Assembly: GCF_031143425.1 (NCBI RefSeq)
Contig: NC_090438.1
Span: forward strand, 753,885,823 to 753,949,822
Reading direction: 5' to 3'
DNA: 64,000 nt
Source of the DNA: Pleurodeles waltl
Taxonomy: Eukaryota > Chordata > Amphibia > Caudata > Salamandridae
The translations under genes were made by a program, and so were the position numbers. Below are positions 35,344 through 46,329 of the stretch, piece after piece. The notes under the pieces were generated by a model. It did not search any database, had not been told where the DNA came from, and saw nothing but the letters and a program-made list of their open reading frames with translations. Position 1 is the first letter of the stretch. Every line of letters begins with the position of its first letter.

Positions 35344-36058
35344 ACGTGCTCTAGAGGAGTTCCTCTGACTCTTTAGCTTCCTGCACAGACCCACTGACCC
35401 AGCTGGGGAAATCAGGCCGCGAGCTAACCTGTGGGCTCCACTGACATATGAAGTCGCTGGCCTGAGTTAGCAGACCGGAGTAGACTCTGTGCGCCACTAC
35501 GGCTTGCGGGAGAAGTGGGATCGTCCCGGCCAACTTGGCGGTCATGAACACCCTGTACCACAACTGGAGCCCAGTGAAGGATCTGCAACTGGTGCAGGAC
35601 TGGAGCAGGAGGAGGACACACCTATCAGCAGAAGTGCTCTGGTGAGAGCCGAGGAGAGCTAGTAGTGTTCAGCAGGTGCAGAATTATCATCGCCACAAGC
35701 TGGATGGCTGGATTGAGTGGCCCCCAAGGAGTGATGGTAACAGTTTGTGGGCCAGTGAGGAGCCAGAGGGCCATGGATGGACCTCTACCGGTGAAGCCGG
35801 GGCCCTGGGCTCCTGGAGACTGCAGAGTGGACCCTGCCATATTGTGAGCCCCAGGAGGCTTGAGCACCCAGGCCTGTGGCTCTTTAGATCCGACAGCATC
35901 AAAAGACTAGCAGGTCCCCTCCCCTCTTGGGGAAAGCAGAGATACTGTGCCATATTTAATTATTCAGGGACCTGAATTTACCACTCACCTCACACCTGCA
36001 CCCTCCACCAACATGGTCCAATGGGAACCAAGGACTTCCAGACACCCCGTCTCTGACC

Positions 36059-36955
36059 ATGGGAAAACATGCTGCAGTAGCCGAGCAGTAGAGTAAAATT
36101 GACCAATATGCCAAGACACCGTCCGGTGTCCTGCCGGGTGAAACACAATGGGACCACGCGGGGATTCCCCAAGACCAGATACCCTCAGCACAAATGCTAC
36201 AAGCCATCTGTGACACTCAGAATTTGCTGGAGACACAAATAGGAGGTATGGGGGCTGAGGTGAGGCGCCTACACCCTGATCTCTGGAAAACAGAAGACAG
36301 GGTCACAGACAGCGAAAAGTGAATCTCAACTTTGGAGGACACTATGCACACACTGTCTGCTGAAGTGGTCCTACTGAAGGATGTGATGAACCAGCTGGAG
36401 TAGTGGGCTGAGAATGCTAAAATGATGCAAAGGCCAATTAACTTCCAATTTGTAGGAGTCCCTAAGGGGTACGAAGGTGCACAGCCTGTAACCTTCTTGG
36501 CTGCTTGGCTCATGTCTTGGGTGCCAGCAGATACACCATCGGCCTGCTTTATAATTGAAAGAGCACACCAGATGCTGACACCATGACCACTGCCCATGGC
36601 AGCACTGAGGGTCTTGATCACCCGTTTCCTCAACTACGTCAACAGGGATGCTATCCTCTGTCACTCCTTGTCCCAGCAGGACCTCCAACTGAAGGGGGCC
36701 CAAATCGGCATATGTCCGGACTATACTCTGCATGTGCAGCAATTGCGGAGATCTTTTGGAGCAGTCAAGCAGAATCTGGGAGCAATGCAGCTCATGTACA
36801 TGCTCCTTTTTCCCTCAAAACTAAATGTTCTACATATGAACAAATCACACTCGCTCCAAGAAGCCTGGGACTGGCTGGAGATATGGACACTGGGTGGTAG
36901 CGGCACTACAAAAGACCAACTGCTGCTCCCCGAGAAGAATGGGGTATCAACTTGA
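36059..36955 (+). pseudogene. L1 ORF1 protein, degraded
   Basis: ORF1p is the trimeric RNA-binding chaperone of L1. A probable start, MGKHAAVAEQ, lies at 36059. A coiled-coil-like region follows (EVRRLHPDLWKTEDRVTDSE, then LSAEVVLLKDVMNQLE), then the RRM-like domain (INFQFVGVPKGYEGA near 36436), ERAHQM, RFLNYVNRDAIL (36624), PDYTLHVQQLRRSFGAVK (36718) and YMLLFPSKLNVLHMNK, ending in AWDWLEIW (36868). Stops at about 36320, 36400 and 36585 and at least one frameshift disable it. The last third, 36596-36955, is a single intact frame. Confidence 0.85.
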
Positions 36956-37519
36956 CCTCCTGATGTGAGACATGTCGGGCTCACAGAAATGAGAGCTGCG
37001 GTATGTCACAGCAGAGGCACCAGCATGGACAATGCTCCCTACCAGGACCGAAGGGACAATAAAGTGGGCAACAACGGATCATCGAGGTCAGCCTGTGTCT
37101 GCTTGCATAATCCAAACTCCCCAGACTGTGAATGAAATATGTTTTCTTTTTCTGTTGGCATCACTGATGCAACAAAGACACATTTTGGCAGTGGGTACAT
37201 CTGGGGCCACAGGGCCTGCAGCCTAGACTTCCTAAGAGGGTGGAAACTGCACTACTGTGTACTGAATCATTGAATTAAGGGTTGACAATCATTATCCAAA
37301 TGATAATGGGGTCGCCATTCCTCTTGGGACCATCTCCTTCTATCATATGTTTTAAATGTTGGGGAGGGGTGACATGTGCTTCAGTTCCAGAAGTATTACG
37401 TAGGGAGGCATTCAGGTTTTAATTCCACTAGTGTAGTCCTTGTAGGGGGAGCTACCTCACATCAAACATCAGATAAGCAATGCAAGACTTGAGAGTAGTT
37501 AGATCTTGAAACAGAGATC
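36956..37519. other. L1 gap where endonuclease should be
   Basis: This 560-bp stretch holds no WNIRG, GDFN or SDH-type motif. It is GC-poorer than its flanks. It may be an ORF2 N-terminus replaced by a deletion with filler, or inserted unknown sequence. Confidence 0.5.
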
Positions 37520-38700
37520 ATGGAATTGGATGACAAAATGAAGATAAACACAAGGACCAAATGCATAGCTCTCTGTACTTAGCACGCCTATTACTAAGAC
37601 AAAAATTGCTTGATTCTGCTGAATTTGCCAGAGTCACTACCCAATCCAGATATACAAAGCTAGCGATACATCCAGAAAGCCTAATGACTGCCAAGGGAGT
37701 GAGTACTACTGACCCCCAAGGCATTGCCCATGAGCTTGCACAACATTTTGAATCCCTGTAAGCAGCATGGATCCTACCTTACACAGAATGCATGAGTCCC
37801 ATTGTAGAAGGTCTACCTATCGAGAACCTCCACTCTGTGGGCAATCGACAACTTGGTGAACCGCTAAGTGAGGAAGAAATAAGGGAGGCCCTTATGGGTC
37901 TCCTTCCTGGGAAAACACCTGGGCGCAATAGTTTCCCCTTCAAGATATTTCAGAGATATGTTTTCCACCTTACTCCCCACCTTTTGAGTATCTTTAAGGA
38001 AGTGCACAGGACTGGAATACTATCACAGGACATGAGGGGAGGGGCAACCTTATCAGTTATATGGAAACCAGGCAAGCCTCCCAGTGACTGCTGATCATAT
38101 CACCCTAAATCCTTAATTAACCTGGAGGCCAAGATACTTGCCAAAGTGCTGGCTAACAGATTGACAGTAATGCACAGTCTGGTAGGATATAACCAAAACA
38201 GCTCCCTACTAAATTGCAGCACACAGCACTGCCAGAGGTGACTGACTAAAGTCCTGGTCAGGTCACTGGATGACAAGGAGCAGTGAGACTTGGTGTCCAT
38301 AAACTTCGAGAAGGCCTTTGATTTGGTTCATTGGCCTTTCATGTCCCACCTCCTGCAGAGGATGAACTTTGGCCCAGTTTCCCACCGATATGTTGAACTA
38401 CTGTACAGCGAACCTTGGGCACGCACATGGGCTAATGGTGCAATATCTGGACCTTTTAAAAATAGAAGAGGCACCAGACAAGGGTGCCCCTTATCCCCAC
38501 TTCTCTTCTGTTTAACAATAGAAAGCCTGGAGGAGTGGATTCGGTGTGATGCATAACTGCGTGGTTCTTATGGCGATCCTTGAGGGAAGATAGGATCTCA
38601 TTATATGCTGACGATCTCTTTATATATATTAACAATCCCCCACAATCACTACCTAGCCTACTGCCCATGTTACAAATCTACAGAGAAGCCAGCTCCTGCT
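37520..38700 (+). pseudogene. L1 ORF2 linker and reverse transcriptase, degraded
   Basis: In order: a linker with LLRQKLLDSAEFARVTTQSR (37580), LSEEEIREALMGLLPGKTPG (37864) at the start of RT, YHPKSLINLEAKILAKVLA (38100), NFEKAFDLVHWPF (38303, first catalytic Asp block), GTRQGCPLSPLLFCLTIE (38470) and ISLYADDLFIYI (38595, the YADD active site). Frameshifts fall before ISLYADD and elsewhere, and stops fall near 38094 and 38284. The domain after the active site decays and no 3' half is seen. This clade (GTRQGCPLSPLLF) is L1-like, and distinct from the GVKQGC fragment at 18.1 kb. Confidence 0.85.
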
Positions 38701-39475
38701 GGAGGAGAGGACCTGGCCAGGACCACGGGGTCCTTGAGGCTCCTCTGTGGTCCCCATCTGAAATACTTTATGGATGTGTTTGCATTGTTGCACTTTCGAG
38801 CACACTATCTTATGTGATGAGTGTGGTGAGTGGGTTCTTTCTTGTCATCTCCTGTTGAGAACAGATCTTGTTGTTCTCCCCTTTAATCACTACGAGTATG
38901 TAAAATGACCTGGAAGCCCACCTGTTTGGCCCCCCCACATATACATTAGTGGTATGCAAATTCTTCCAGCCTTCTTCCAGGATGATGGACAGCTTACCAA
39001 AAGGCCCCCTCAGCACGTTTCCCACCGATTTTAAAGATGCGCTCTTGATGCAGAGTAATAGGAGCATGTCTCCACTAAACAAAGAAGCACTTACTACATA
39101 TAATGAAGAGGAAGTAACCTTGTTTGGTGTAGATTCAACTTGTTGTAGTCTAGTTGTCTTATCTACATGAGGATTCATGTTGTTGCATACTTCTGTATGA
39201 AGACATTTGAGGAACAATCACATTGCCAAAATTACAGACACACAAAGTCACTGGAGACATTACCTTGTAGTCCTTTACAAGTTGTTGTGTAGGAGATGCA
39301 CTATATATTATCCCAACGAGGTAGCGCTTACTAATTAGGCAGTAAAAACTATTCCAGTTAGGTAGACATTTTGCGCAAAACTGTGGCCTCTTCTTAGATA
39401 AATAAGCAGATTAGGATACATTTTGGCATTGACGCTCATTTCACAGAAATTAAACTTCAACCCCCCACTTGGAGT
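38701..39475. other. Unrecognised stretch
   Basis: Possible decayed L1 3' sequence, but no motif supports it. Confidence 0.35.
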
Positions 39476-39479
39476 GCCT

Positions 39480-39765
39480 GGGGGAGTCGGCCTCAGGATA
39501 TGGCTGCAGACCAGGCCCTGCGGCCAACCTCCAATGCGCACTGCATGGTGCAAGGTTGGATGCCTATGGGCGTTGGCAGTAGGGCCTGGCCAACCCCCAG
39601 TAAAGGCGGTGCATGGCACAGGGTTGGATGCCTACTGGGGTTGGCTGCAGGGCCTGGCCACCCTGGCCGCGCCAGGCCAAAGGTCATTCGTAGTGAGTGT
39701 GGGGCTGGATGCATCCAGGGAAGTGGCAGCATATGGGGGAATGGCCGCAGGTAAGGCCCAGAGGC
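39480..39765. repeat. GC-rich minisatellite of about 80-100 bp units
   Basis: Repeats of GGTTGGATGCCTA, TTGGCAGTAGGGCCTGGCCA and GCATGGCACAGGGTTGG recur about three times. A related GGCTGCAGGGTCTGGCCA block precedes copy 1 of the ATAGTTA family (24215-24240), so the two are parts of one larger repeat unit. Confidence 0.55.
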
Positions 39766-39769
39766 CAAT

Positions 39770-40145
39770 CCCCCACTCCGTGGAAAAAACACTAGAAATC
39801 CACTGAAAAAAACAAAGGTTACGGGGATGTCATAGTTAGGAATTAGCATTTTATAAACCTTAGAAATTCACTGAAAAAAATAAAAGGTTAGAGGGACGTA
39901 ATAGTTAGGTTCTGAATTTAGACACAAAATCATAGCAATTCAGCTGTTATAGTTAGAGTTACTTCAATAACTATAACTCATGCCCTAGGATAACTATAAC
40001 TTGTGGCCTTGCCATGCACAGCTAATTACCCCACATAATATTCATGACACCTATGGCATCATTGATATTATCACTGCAACATTTGCAATAAGATTATTGA
40101 TGAGAAAACTGTGCATGGGGGGGTGCGAGTTATAGTTATCCCTTT
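39770..40145. repeat. ATAGTTA foldback family, copy 2
   Basis: Same block order as 24240-24665: GTTACGGGGATGTCATAGTTAG, a second GTTAGAGGGACGTAATAGTTAG, then AATAACTATAACTCATGCCC, CATGCACAGCTAATTACCCC and finally the inverted TGCATGGG...GAGTTATAGTTA end. Confidence 0.75.
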
Positions 40146-40401
40146 TGCATTATTATGTAGCGCTTCCTATTCAGTGGAACATTCCTAACGCTCACATCCT
40201 AGGTGGGCAAATTAGCTCCCTGTAATCCTCTTCCATGGTTTGTAAAATGGGTAATGCCATCTTCTTGCATGCTCCGTGCCCATCCCCTCTTTCTCGTCAA
40301 CCACACTAGAGCATGTTTGGACTGTAATTGTGCCAGTCCCTGCTTCCTTAAACCCAAGTAATTCCAGGCTTGAGAGGGAAATCATGTTGATGATTCAGTA
40401 C
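40146..40401. other. Spacer
   Basis: Nothing recognised. Confidence 0.4.
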
Positions 40402-42629
40402 TGCTAGACTTTTCATCCTTGGCGTGGTCTTCCTTAAATTTTTGCCTCTGGTTCCCAGGTTGTTGATGTGTGCTGGACTCTGTTTTTGCTGTTTTTGTTA
40501 CTCTGGGTACTGCTAACCAGTGCTGAAGTGCAAATGCTCCTATACAAGATGTGTATGTAATTGGTTCATCCATGATTGGCATATTTGATTTACTAGTAAG
40601 TCCCTAGTACAGTGCACTAGAGGTGCCCAGCGCCTGTAAATCAAATGCTACTTGTGGGCCTGCAGCACTGGTTCTGCCACCCACATTAGTAGCTCTGTAA
40701 ACATGGCTCAGACCTGCCCCTTCAGTGTCTGTGTGTGCAGTTTTAAACTGTAAATTCGATTTGGCAAGTGTACCCACTTACCAGGCCTAAACTTTCCCTT
40801 TTCTTACATGTAAGGCAAGATAGGCCCTAGGTAGCCCCAAGGGCAGGGTGCAGTGTATGGTTAAGGTAGGACATACAGTAACATGTTTTATATGTCCTGA
40901 CAGTGAAATACTGCTAGATTTGTTTTTCACTGTTGCAAGGCCCGTCCCTCTCATAGGTTAACATGGGGGCTACCTTTAAAAATGGTTAAAGTGTAGATTC
41001 CCTTTGGGAGCTGATAGACATTTGGAGTTTGGGGTCTCTGAGCTCACAATTTAAAAATACATCTTTTAGTAAAGTTGATTTTAAGATTGTGTGTTTGAAA
41101 ATGCCACTTTTAGAGCATTTTCTTGCTTAAACTATTTCTGTGACTCTGCCTGTTTGTGGATTCCCTGTCTGGGTCAGTTTGACAGTTTGGCTGGTTGTGC
41201 CTCTTACTAGACAGTGACACAAAGGGAGCTGGGGTGTAGCCTGCATATCTTGATGAGCCACCTGTGCTAGGAGGGAGGGGATGAGTGGTCACTCACACCT
41301 GAAAGGGCTGTGCCTGCCCTCACACAAAGCAGTCTCCAACCCCCTGGTGTGTGTCTGGGGCCTGGCCTGGGCAAGGCAGGATTTCACACAAAAAGAGAGA
41401 CTTTTCTTTGAAGTAAGCCTACTTCAAAGGGCAAAATGGGTATAAGAAGGGCACCCAAAACCACAGACTTTAGAACACTTCTGGAAACCAAGAGGAACCT
41501 CTGCCTGGAGAAGAGCTGAGTAGCTAAGGAAGAAGAGCTGCCCTGCCTGTGACTGTGCTTTGTGCACCTTCCTGCAGTTTCTGCTTCTGCCTGTGCTAGG
41601 GGACAAAGACTGGACTTTGTGTTGCCTTCCTTCTTGTGAAGAACTCTCCAAGGGCTTGATTCAGAGCTTGCCTCCTGTTGTTTGAAGTCCCAGGGACAGC
41701 AAAGACTTCTCTCTGCCAGCACCTGCAGCCTCTGCTGAGACTCCGCCAAGTGGTGCCCATCCAGTTCCTGGGACCCTGAAAGGAGAAGCTGGAAGCCCAA
41801 GAGTGAGAAATCCAGGCAGCGACCGCCGTGCGGGGAAAAGATCGAAGCGACTCCGATCTGCGGCTAAAAAATCGCCGGGCCGCCGGCTTCGCAGCTGAAA
41901 ATCGACGCTCGCCTGCAACAGGACCGTAAGATCAATGCCAGCAGCTGGAGAAACGACACACAGTATCGCTGACTGAGACCGGTGAGGTTGCAACCCGCGC
42001 TGCTTGGTTTTCAGATCATCGTGCAGCTGGATTTCTGACGCAAACCATTGCTGGGCGTGCAAACAAGATGCAAGGCCTGCCCGGACCCGAGAGTGCGGAC
42101 CGAATAGACGCATCGCTCTCCTGCGGGGAGAACAAATGATGCACGCCGAATCGACTGAAGGAGAAATGACGCAAGGTCTTGCTCACAAGTGAAATCGACG
42201 CATCGCAAGCCCTTTTTGACACACACTCGCCCCTGCGGGGTTATTTTTGACGCACCCAGGTACATTTTCATGCTTACAGTGTTAGCGTTGTGTTTAAAAG
42301 TAAATGAAGAGACATTTTGCTTTTTTAATTGATAACTTGACTTGTGTATTGTGGATTTTTGTCATTTTCGTCTTGTTTTGTTTAGATAAATATTTTCTAT
42401 TTTTTAAACCTGTGTTGTATCATTTTGTAGTGTTTTCATTGTTACTGTGTGTGTTGGTACAAATACTTTACACCTAGCACTCTGAAGTTAAGCCTACTTC
42501 TCGTGCCAAGCTACCAAGGGGGTAAGCAGGGGTTAGCTGAGGGTGATTCTCTTTTACCCTGACTAGAGCGAGGGTCCTTGCTTGGACAGGGGGTAACCTA
42601 ACTGCCAACCAAAGACCCTATTTCTAACA
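40402..42629. mobile_element. Solo LTR, 2228 bp, with target duplication
   Basis: The segment begins TGCTAGAC and ends TTTCTAACA, so its termini are TG...CA with a short inverted repeat. It is flanked by AGTAC (40397-40401) and AGTGC (42630-42634), a 5-bp target duplication with one mismatch. The interior has no coding domain, is GC-rich around 41820-42240 (many CGACGC/GACGCA motifs) and has a TATAAGAAG box at about 41439 on the plus strand. A lone LTR is what recombination between two LTRs leaves behind. Orientation and retroelement family are unresolved. The size is large for an LTR. Confidence 0.65.
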
Positions 42630-42659
42630 AGTGCATTGTGTAGTGGCTTATAAAACGAA

Positions 42660-43030
42660 AAATCATTCTTCCAATGATGTTTTGTTCTACAAATGTCCAA
42701 AAGGCCCAGCTCCCTAAGTTTGTCTTTTTTTCCCATGAGATGTCCACAGTAATGTCTCTTGATGTGTACAACCTATTCATCCCCGCATTCAGCACCACCA
42801 GAATCAATGTACCCTCTGTGAAGTCTAACCTGTTTTGTAATATTTTCTCTAGTAATCTATTCTGACCGTGACTCAGGGCATGCTGTAACATCATGGCACT
42901 AACCTGTTCTTTAGCTTTATCTGCAGGTAGTGCAATTCTGTGAGAGTGATATGTGATGCCGAGAAGCTGGTTTCCTACGCCATCCAACCACTGACTCCAT
43001 CCAAGTCTAGAATAAGGACCACATGGTGCC
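42660..43030 (-). pseudogene. Possible DIRS/YR-retroelement RT tail
   Basis: The minus strand reads WLDGVGNQLLGITYHSHRI, then LPADKAKEQVSAMM, LQNRLDFTEGTLILV, NAGMNRLYTS and LGSWAFWTFVEQNI. The order resembles the C-terminal RT and RNase H junction of DIRS-type tyrosine-recombinase retroelements: LPxDK, then LQ-LG-LNFA, GRAFLRRLY, then W-FL-FNG. No RT active site or tyrosine recombinase is visible, so it is a fragment at best. DIRS elements are common in salamanders, which makes the reading plausible. Confidence 0.35.
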
Positions 43031-43746
43031 AATATTTAGGGGAAGAGGAAAGTAGATGGAAAAGAAAAAGAAACAATATTATCCACAAATAAGCTCCCTC
43101 TGTGTGCAGGCACTTCTTACTGGTTATTATGGCGTGTATCCGTATGTCCCCAACGAAAATAAGAGAGATGGTGAGTAATGGTATTTTTTATGTAAAGTGT
43201 AAAGATAACCCTACACCTTGCCTGCTGTTGGTTTACCAATGACTCCCCCTTTACCTGCCGTATAGTTTGACGTTTGGGTAAATTATGTAGGCATTTGATG
43301 AACTCTATAGGAAGAAACACAGAAACGAAATCATCACTAAATAATGGCAAATTAGGTGTAATGATATAATTAACTCCATTATAAGAACATCTGTTACCTA
43401 GCACCTTATAGGGAGAATCGATACCATGTTGGTACAACCAGGGAATCAGTACGTCATTCCCCACTTCTTCCGGATAACAACCAACACTGACATTTTAATG
43501 TTAGAAATCCAGTATGTTCCACAGCAGACTTTATGGTTCCAGTCTAGACACAAACGCAAACTCCGTTTATATTGCTCACAGAGTTTGTTGCCCTTTTCTT
43601 TCAGGGGCTTCGGAAACTTCGGAGTTGATGATTTGGCAAAACTTTGTCATCCATTAAAGTGAGTATGTCTCCTTATTAACTCTGTACATTCATCTTAACC
43701 AAGTTGTAGCAACAGTTCCACTCTTGGTAAATATATTTTACTTCTC
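43031..43746. other. Unrecognised stretch
   Basis: A minus-strand frame at 43117-43464 (115 codons) is immediately upstream of the possible DIRS fragment in the same orientation, but matches nothing that I know. The plus-strand frame at 43426-43662 is likewise unrecognised. Confidence 0.35.
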
Positions 43747-44175
43747 TGTTACAGGCCCACAGGATCCTCCTTTGGAGCAGTAAAGCAGGTTCAGGAAATA
43801 AGCTAAGGCCAGGGCTCCCTGAGAGGCAGGAGTCAATATTGAAAGTCAGTACTTAACACAACTGACCAACTTCCAGGACAAGCTGGCAGTGAGCCGAAAA
43901 AAATCCAGAAAACAAAGATTTAAACAGGAATCCAAAACGCATGATAAGTATCCAAAATAGCAGGCAAAACATTGATCTCCGAGAGCAGCATCATCTGAAC
44001 TGGACACAGGTGCTGAACCAATGAGGCTCGCAGTCTTCCGTGGTGGGCGGGACCACTCAGCGCTCTGGATATTGTCAAGGAAACAACTGGCATGCATCCA
44101 GCACTATTGCAGAATTCCCCAGCGTCACAGCTCTTTAGGCGCACCCGTTGCGAGCCCTTCTCAGCAGCCGTGACA
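43747..44175 (-). mobile_element. 3' LTR of Ty3/gypsy chromovirus
   Basis: Read on the minus strand, the LTR starts TGTCACGGCTGCTGAGAAGG at 44175, directly after the polypurine tract and element stop codon. The best 3' end is GGGCCTGTAACA at 43747, giving 429 bp and TG...CA termini. The start is well supported by the adjoining coding end; the 3' boundary is inferred from the CA dinucleotide alone. The other LTR is not in the window. Confidence 0.6.
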
Positions 44176-44192
44176 CTACACCCCTCTCAAGG
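44176..44192 (-). other. Polypurine tract of the gypsy element
   Basis: In minus-strand sense, TTGAGAGGGGTGTAG precedes the LTR start TGTCAC. It would prime plus-strand DNA synthesis. It overlaps the last codons and stop of the polyprotein. Confidence 0.65.
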
Positions 44193-44790
44193 TCCTACCG
44201 AAAGGCTTAGGTTTGGTTGGATGTTTCAAATAAAATGTCCTTGCTAGTTGAGGGGCATGTATTTTACTCACCTGCACCCAAGAACTACTCCCAGGACCAT
44301 AACCCTTCCAATCAATGAGATAGCATAAAAGTCCCTTAACGATCTAAGAATCCAAAATAGCTGTAACCTCATACTCAGCATGACCTTCTATGCTTGCTGG
44401 AAGAGGTGTATTTGGTAAACAGGTTCCCACAGATACAGGGTTAATCAGTGAGACATGAAAAACTTGATGTAGTTCTAGTTTGACCACAAAAGGTTTTATT
44501 ACTTTGATAATCATAAATGGCCCTATGAATTTAGGCTGAAATTAATTTGGGTCTCTAAGGCATAGATATTTGGTGGATACCCAAATGAGATCCCCAATAT
44601 TATATGATTTATTTGATTTTCCATATTTGTCAGCAGATTCCTCTTCTCTTTTCTTGGTTAAATCCAAATTCTTTTGGGCAGTCCTGCGAATATCACTGAG
44701 GTGTTCATGAATTCGTGAGCTGTGGGAACTAAGTTGAGTGGCTGTATTCATCATTTTGGGCTGAAAGCCAGAGATTCAGAAGAAATGGGA
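44176..44790 (-). pseudogene. Ty3/gypsy integrase C-terminus with chromodomain
   Basis: Minus-strand coding reads an Arg/Lys-rich helix (HEHLSDIRRTAQKNLDL and ADKYGK), then YNIGDLIWVSTKYLCLRDPN (the GD-W-STK-LR module of the chromovirus integrase tail). It continues with FIGPFMIIKVIKPFVVKLEL, FHVSLINPV and a chromodomain, YEVTAILDS then CYLIDWKGYG followed by SSWVQVS. The chromodomain guides insertion into specific chromatin (family knowledge). In-frame stops at about 44540 and 44375 disable it. The final stop TAG (44178-44176) touches the LTR. Upstream integrase, RT and protease are missing. Confidence 0.85.
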
Positions 44791-46320
44791 ACACCTGTAG
44801 CTTCACTAGTTGAATTATTGTGAGCAAATTCGTCATTTCAAAACTATAGCCATGACATAAACAATAAACAAATGTCATGTTGACGTCTGCCTGACAGCAT
44901 CCAGTGAATGCGTAGTCAAGCTGGTAGCCATTGCAACCAACTATTTTACTTATATTGTTTTAAACAGGCCACTGAGCAAAAGGCTGATCTAGCTAGACAC
45001 TAAATTCAGTTAAAAGTAGTGCAGATTAAAGACGTGTGGATCCCTCACACCAACACTAGTCCTTAACCTAAAACCAGGGTCAGGCATGTGAAAGAATCTG
45101 GTACTTGTAATTTATCTACAGATGGTGCAGATGACCTCATAGTTTTTACACTAGCTCCCCAGGAGAGGCGGATTACAGTGGGTACTGTGAGAAATAGTAA
45201 TCTCTGGTTGACTGGCTGAGTGGAGAGTGATTTGATGGTCAGTATCTACCTATGAAGTAGGATTTGTGGCATGACAGGCGTTATTCTTTGCGTTCTACTA
45301 TTTAATACTAAGAACTCTTGGCTTGGCTAGCAGACACAACTGGGGTGCTGTACTTGCCGTGAGGTGAAACACAATTGGTTAGGACACCTGGCTTGGACTG
45401 AAATGCTAATGTCATTATCTATGGGTGATCAAGTCCATTGCCTATGGATGAATAAATAACATACTATGTCTGACTATGTAGAACCACAAGAGGCCAAGCG
45501 TTTGGCTGCGAAGTTTTAAATGAGGACTTTGTCTTTGGAAGCAGTAACAAAGGCTTAGACATAGATGGCTCATCGTTATTATTTTGTCCCTTTAGCCCAG
45601 AAAATCTAGAAAACAGAGGCTATTGTGTGTCCTTCTCTCTACAGTACAATAAGTTTTTGAAAAAATATTTACAGCCAGTGCTGCGATATAAAGGCACGAG
45701 ATGCCACCATACAGGATTACGGATATATAAAATGGGTAAAATTGTTGTCCTTAAATATGTGTAAATTTGCACATCTGTGATGGTTTTTATGATTTTGGTG
45801 TATGTTTTATGTATTTTTATAGATACCAATAAAAAATAATTGGCTGACTGACAAATACCAGACAATCTTGGTGAGCATACCATACAGATCGAGCTAAACT
45901 CTGCTTTTCGCACCCAGAAGCGTCTGCCACTGACAGTCTTGACACCACAAATATGTGGAAGGAATTTAACCTGTAGTGACCCAGCAGATGCTCTTTACAC
46001 TCTGCCATGCGTTTCAGAATTCCCATTCACTGACAGGTTGCAACCCCAACAACTCCTTAGGTTTGGAATAGCTAGCTGTGGATCCTTCTCAAGACATAGC
46101 ACAAGAGTTACTTTAAGAATTCAGTGCTGAAACAGACCCTTGTGTCACTCCCTACCCATATCCCAGTAGTCATTTCGAGTGCACTGCATTTTTCTAGGAA
46201 TCCAGAGAAGCTAAGGACATGTTTGGATTCTTTTAAGGTGCATTTTGTTTTACACTTTGCACAGTTTTTTTAATATCAAGTCAGACTGTGTGACGTGATC
46301 ATTGGGAGAGCGTAGCACTT
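44791..46320. other. Unrecognised stretch
   Basis: No domain, RNA gene or repeat structure was identified. The break at about 44790 shows that the gypsy fragment is truncated here. Confidence 0.45.
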
Positions 46321-46329
46321 ATACTCAAA

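Larger units (their letters stand above)
35316..38700 (+). mobile_element. L1-type LINE, endonuclease deleted
   Basis: A 5' region with an AAGATGGCGG motif is followed by ORF1 (36059-36955) and by the ORF2 linker and RT (about 37520-38700). The stretch where the ORF2 endonuclease should be (36956-37520) shows none of its motifs. No 3' end or poly-A was found after 38700. Confidence 0.8.

Noticed and set aside
39335..39849. Frames of 94-127 codons on both strands
   Set aside because: Products of the GC-rich 80-100 bp minisatellite.
41661..42113. 150-codon minus-strand frame in the solo LTR
   Set aside because: The GC-rich LTR interior gives open frames by chance; no retroviral or host domain.
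42480..42600. Faint resemblance to 5S rRNA (AAGCTACCAAGGGGGTAAGC)
   Set aside because: Only a short block is similar; internal promoter boxes and overall length do not fit, and it lies inside the LTR.
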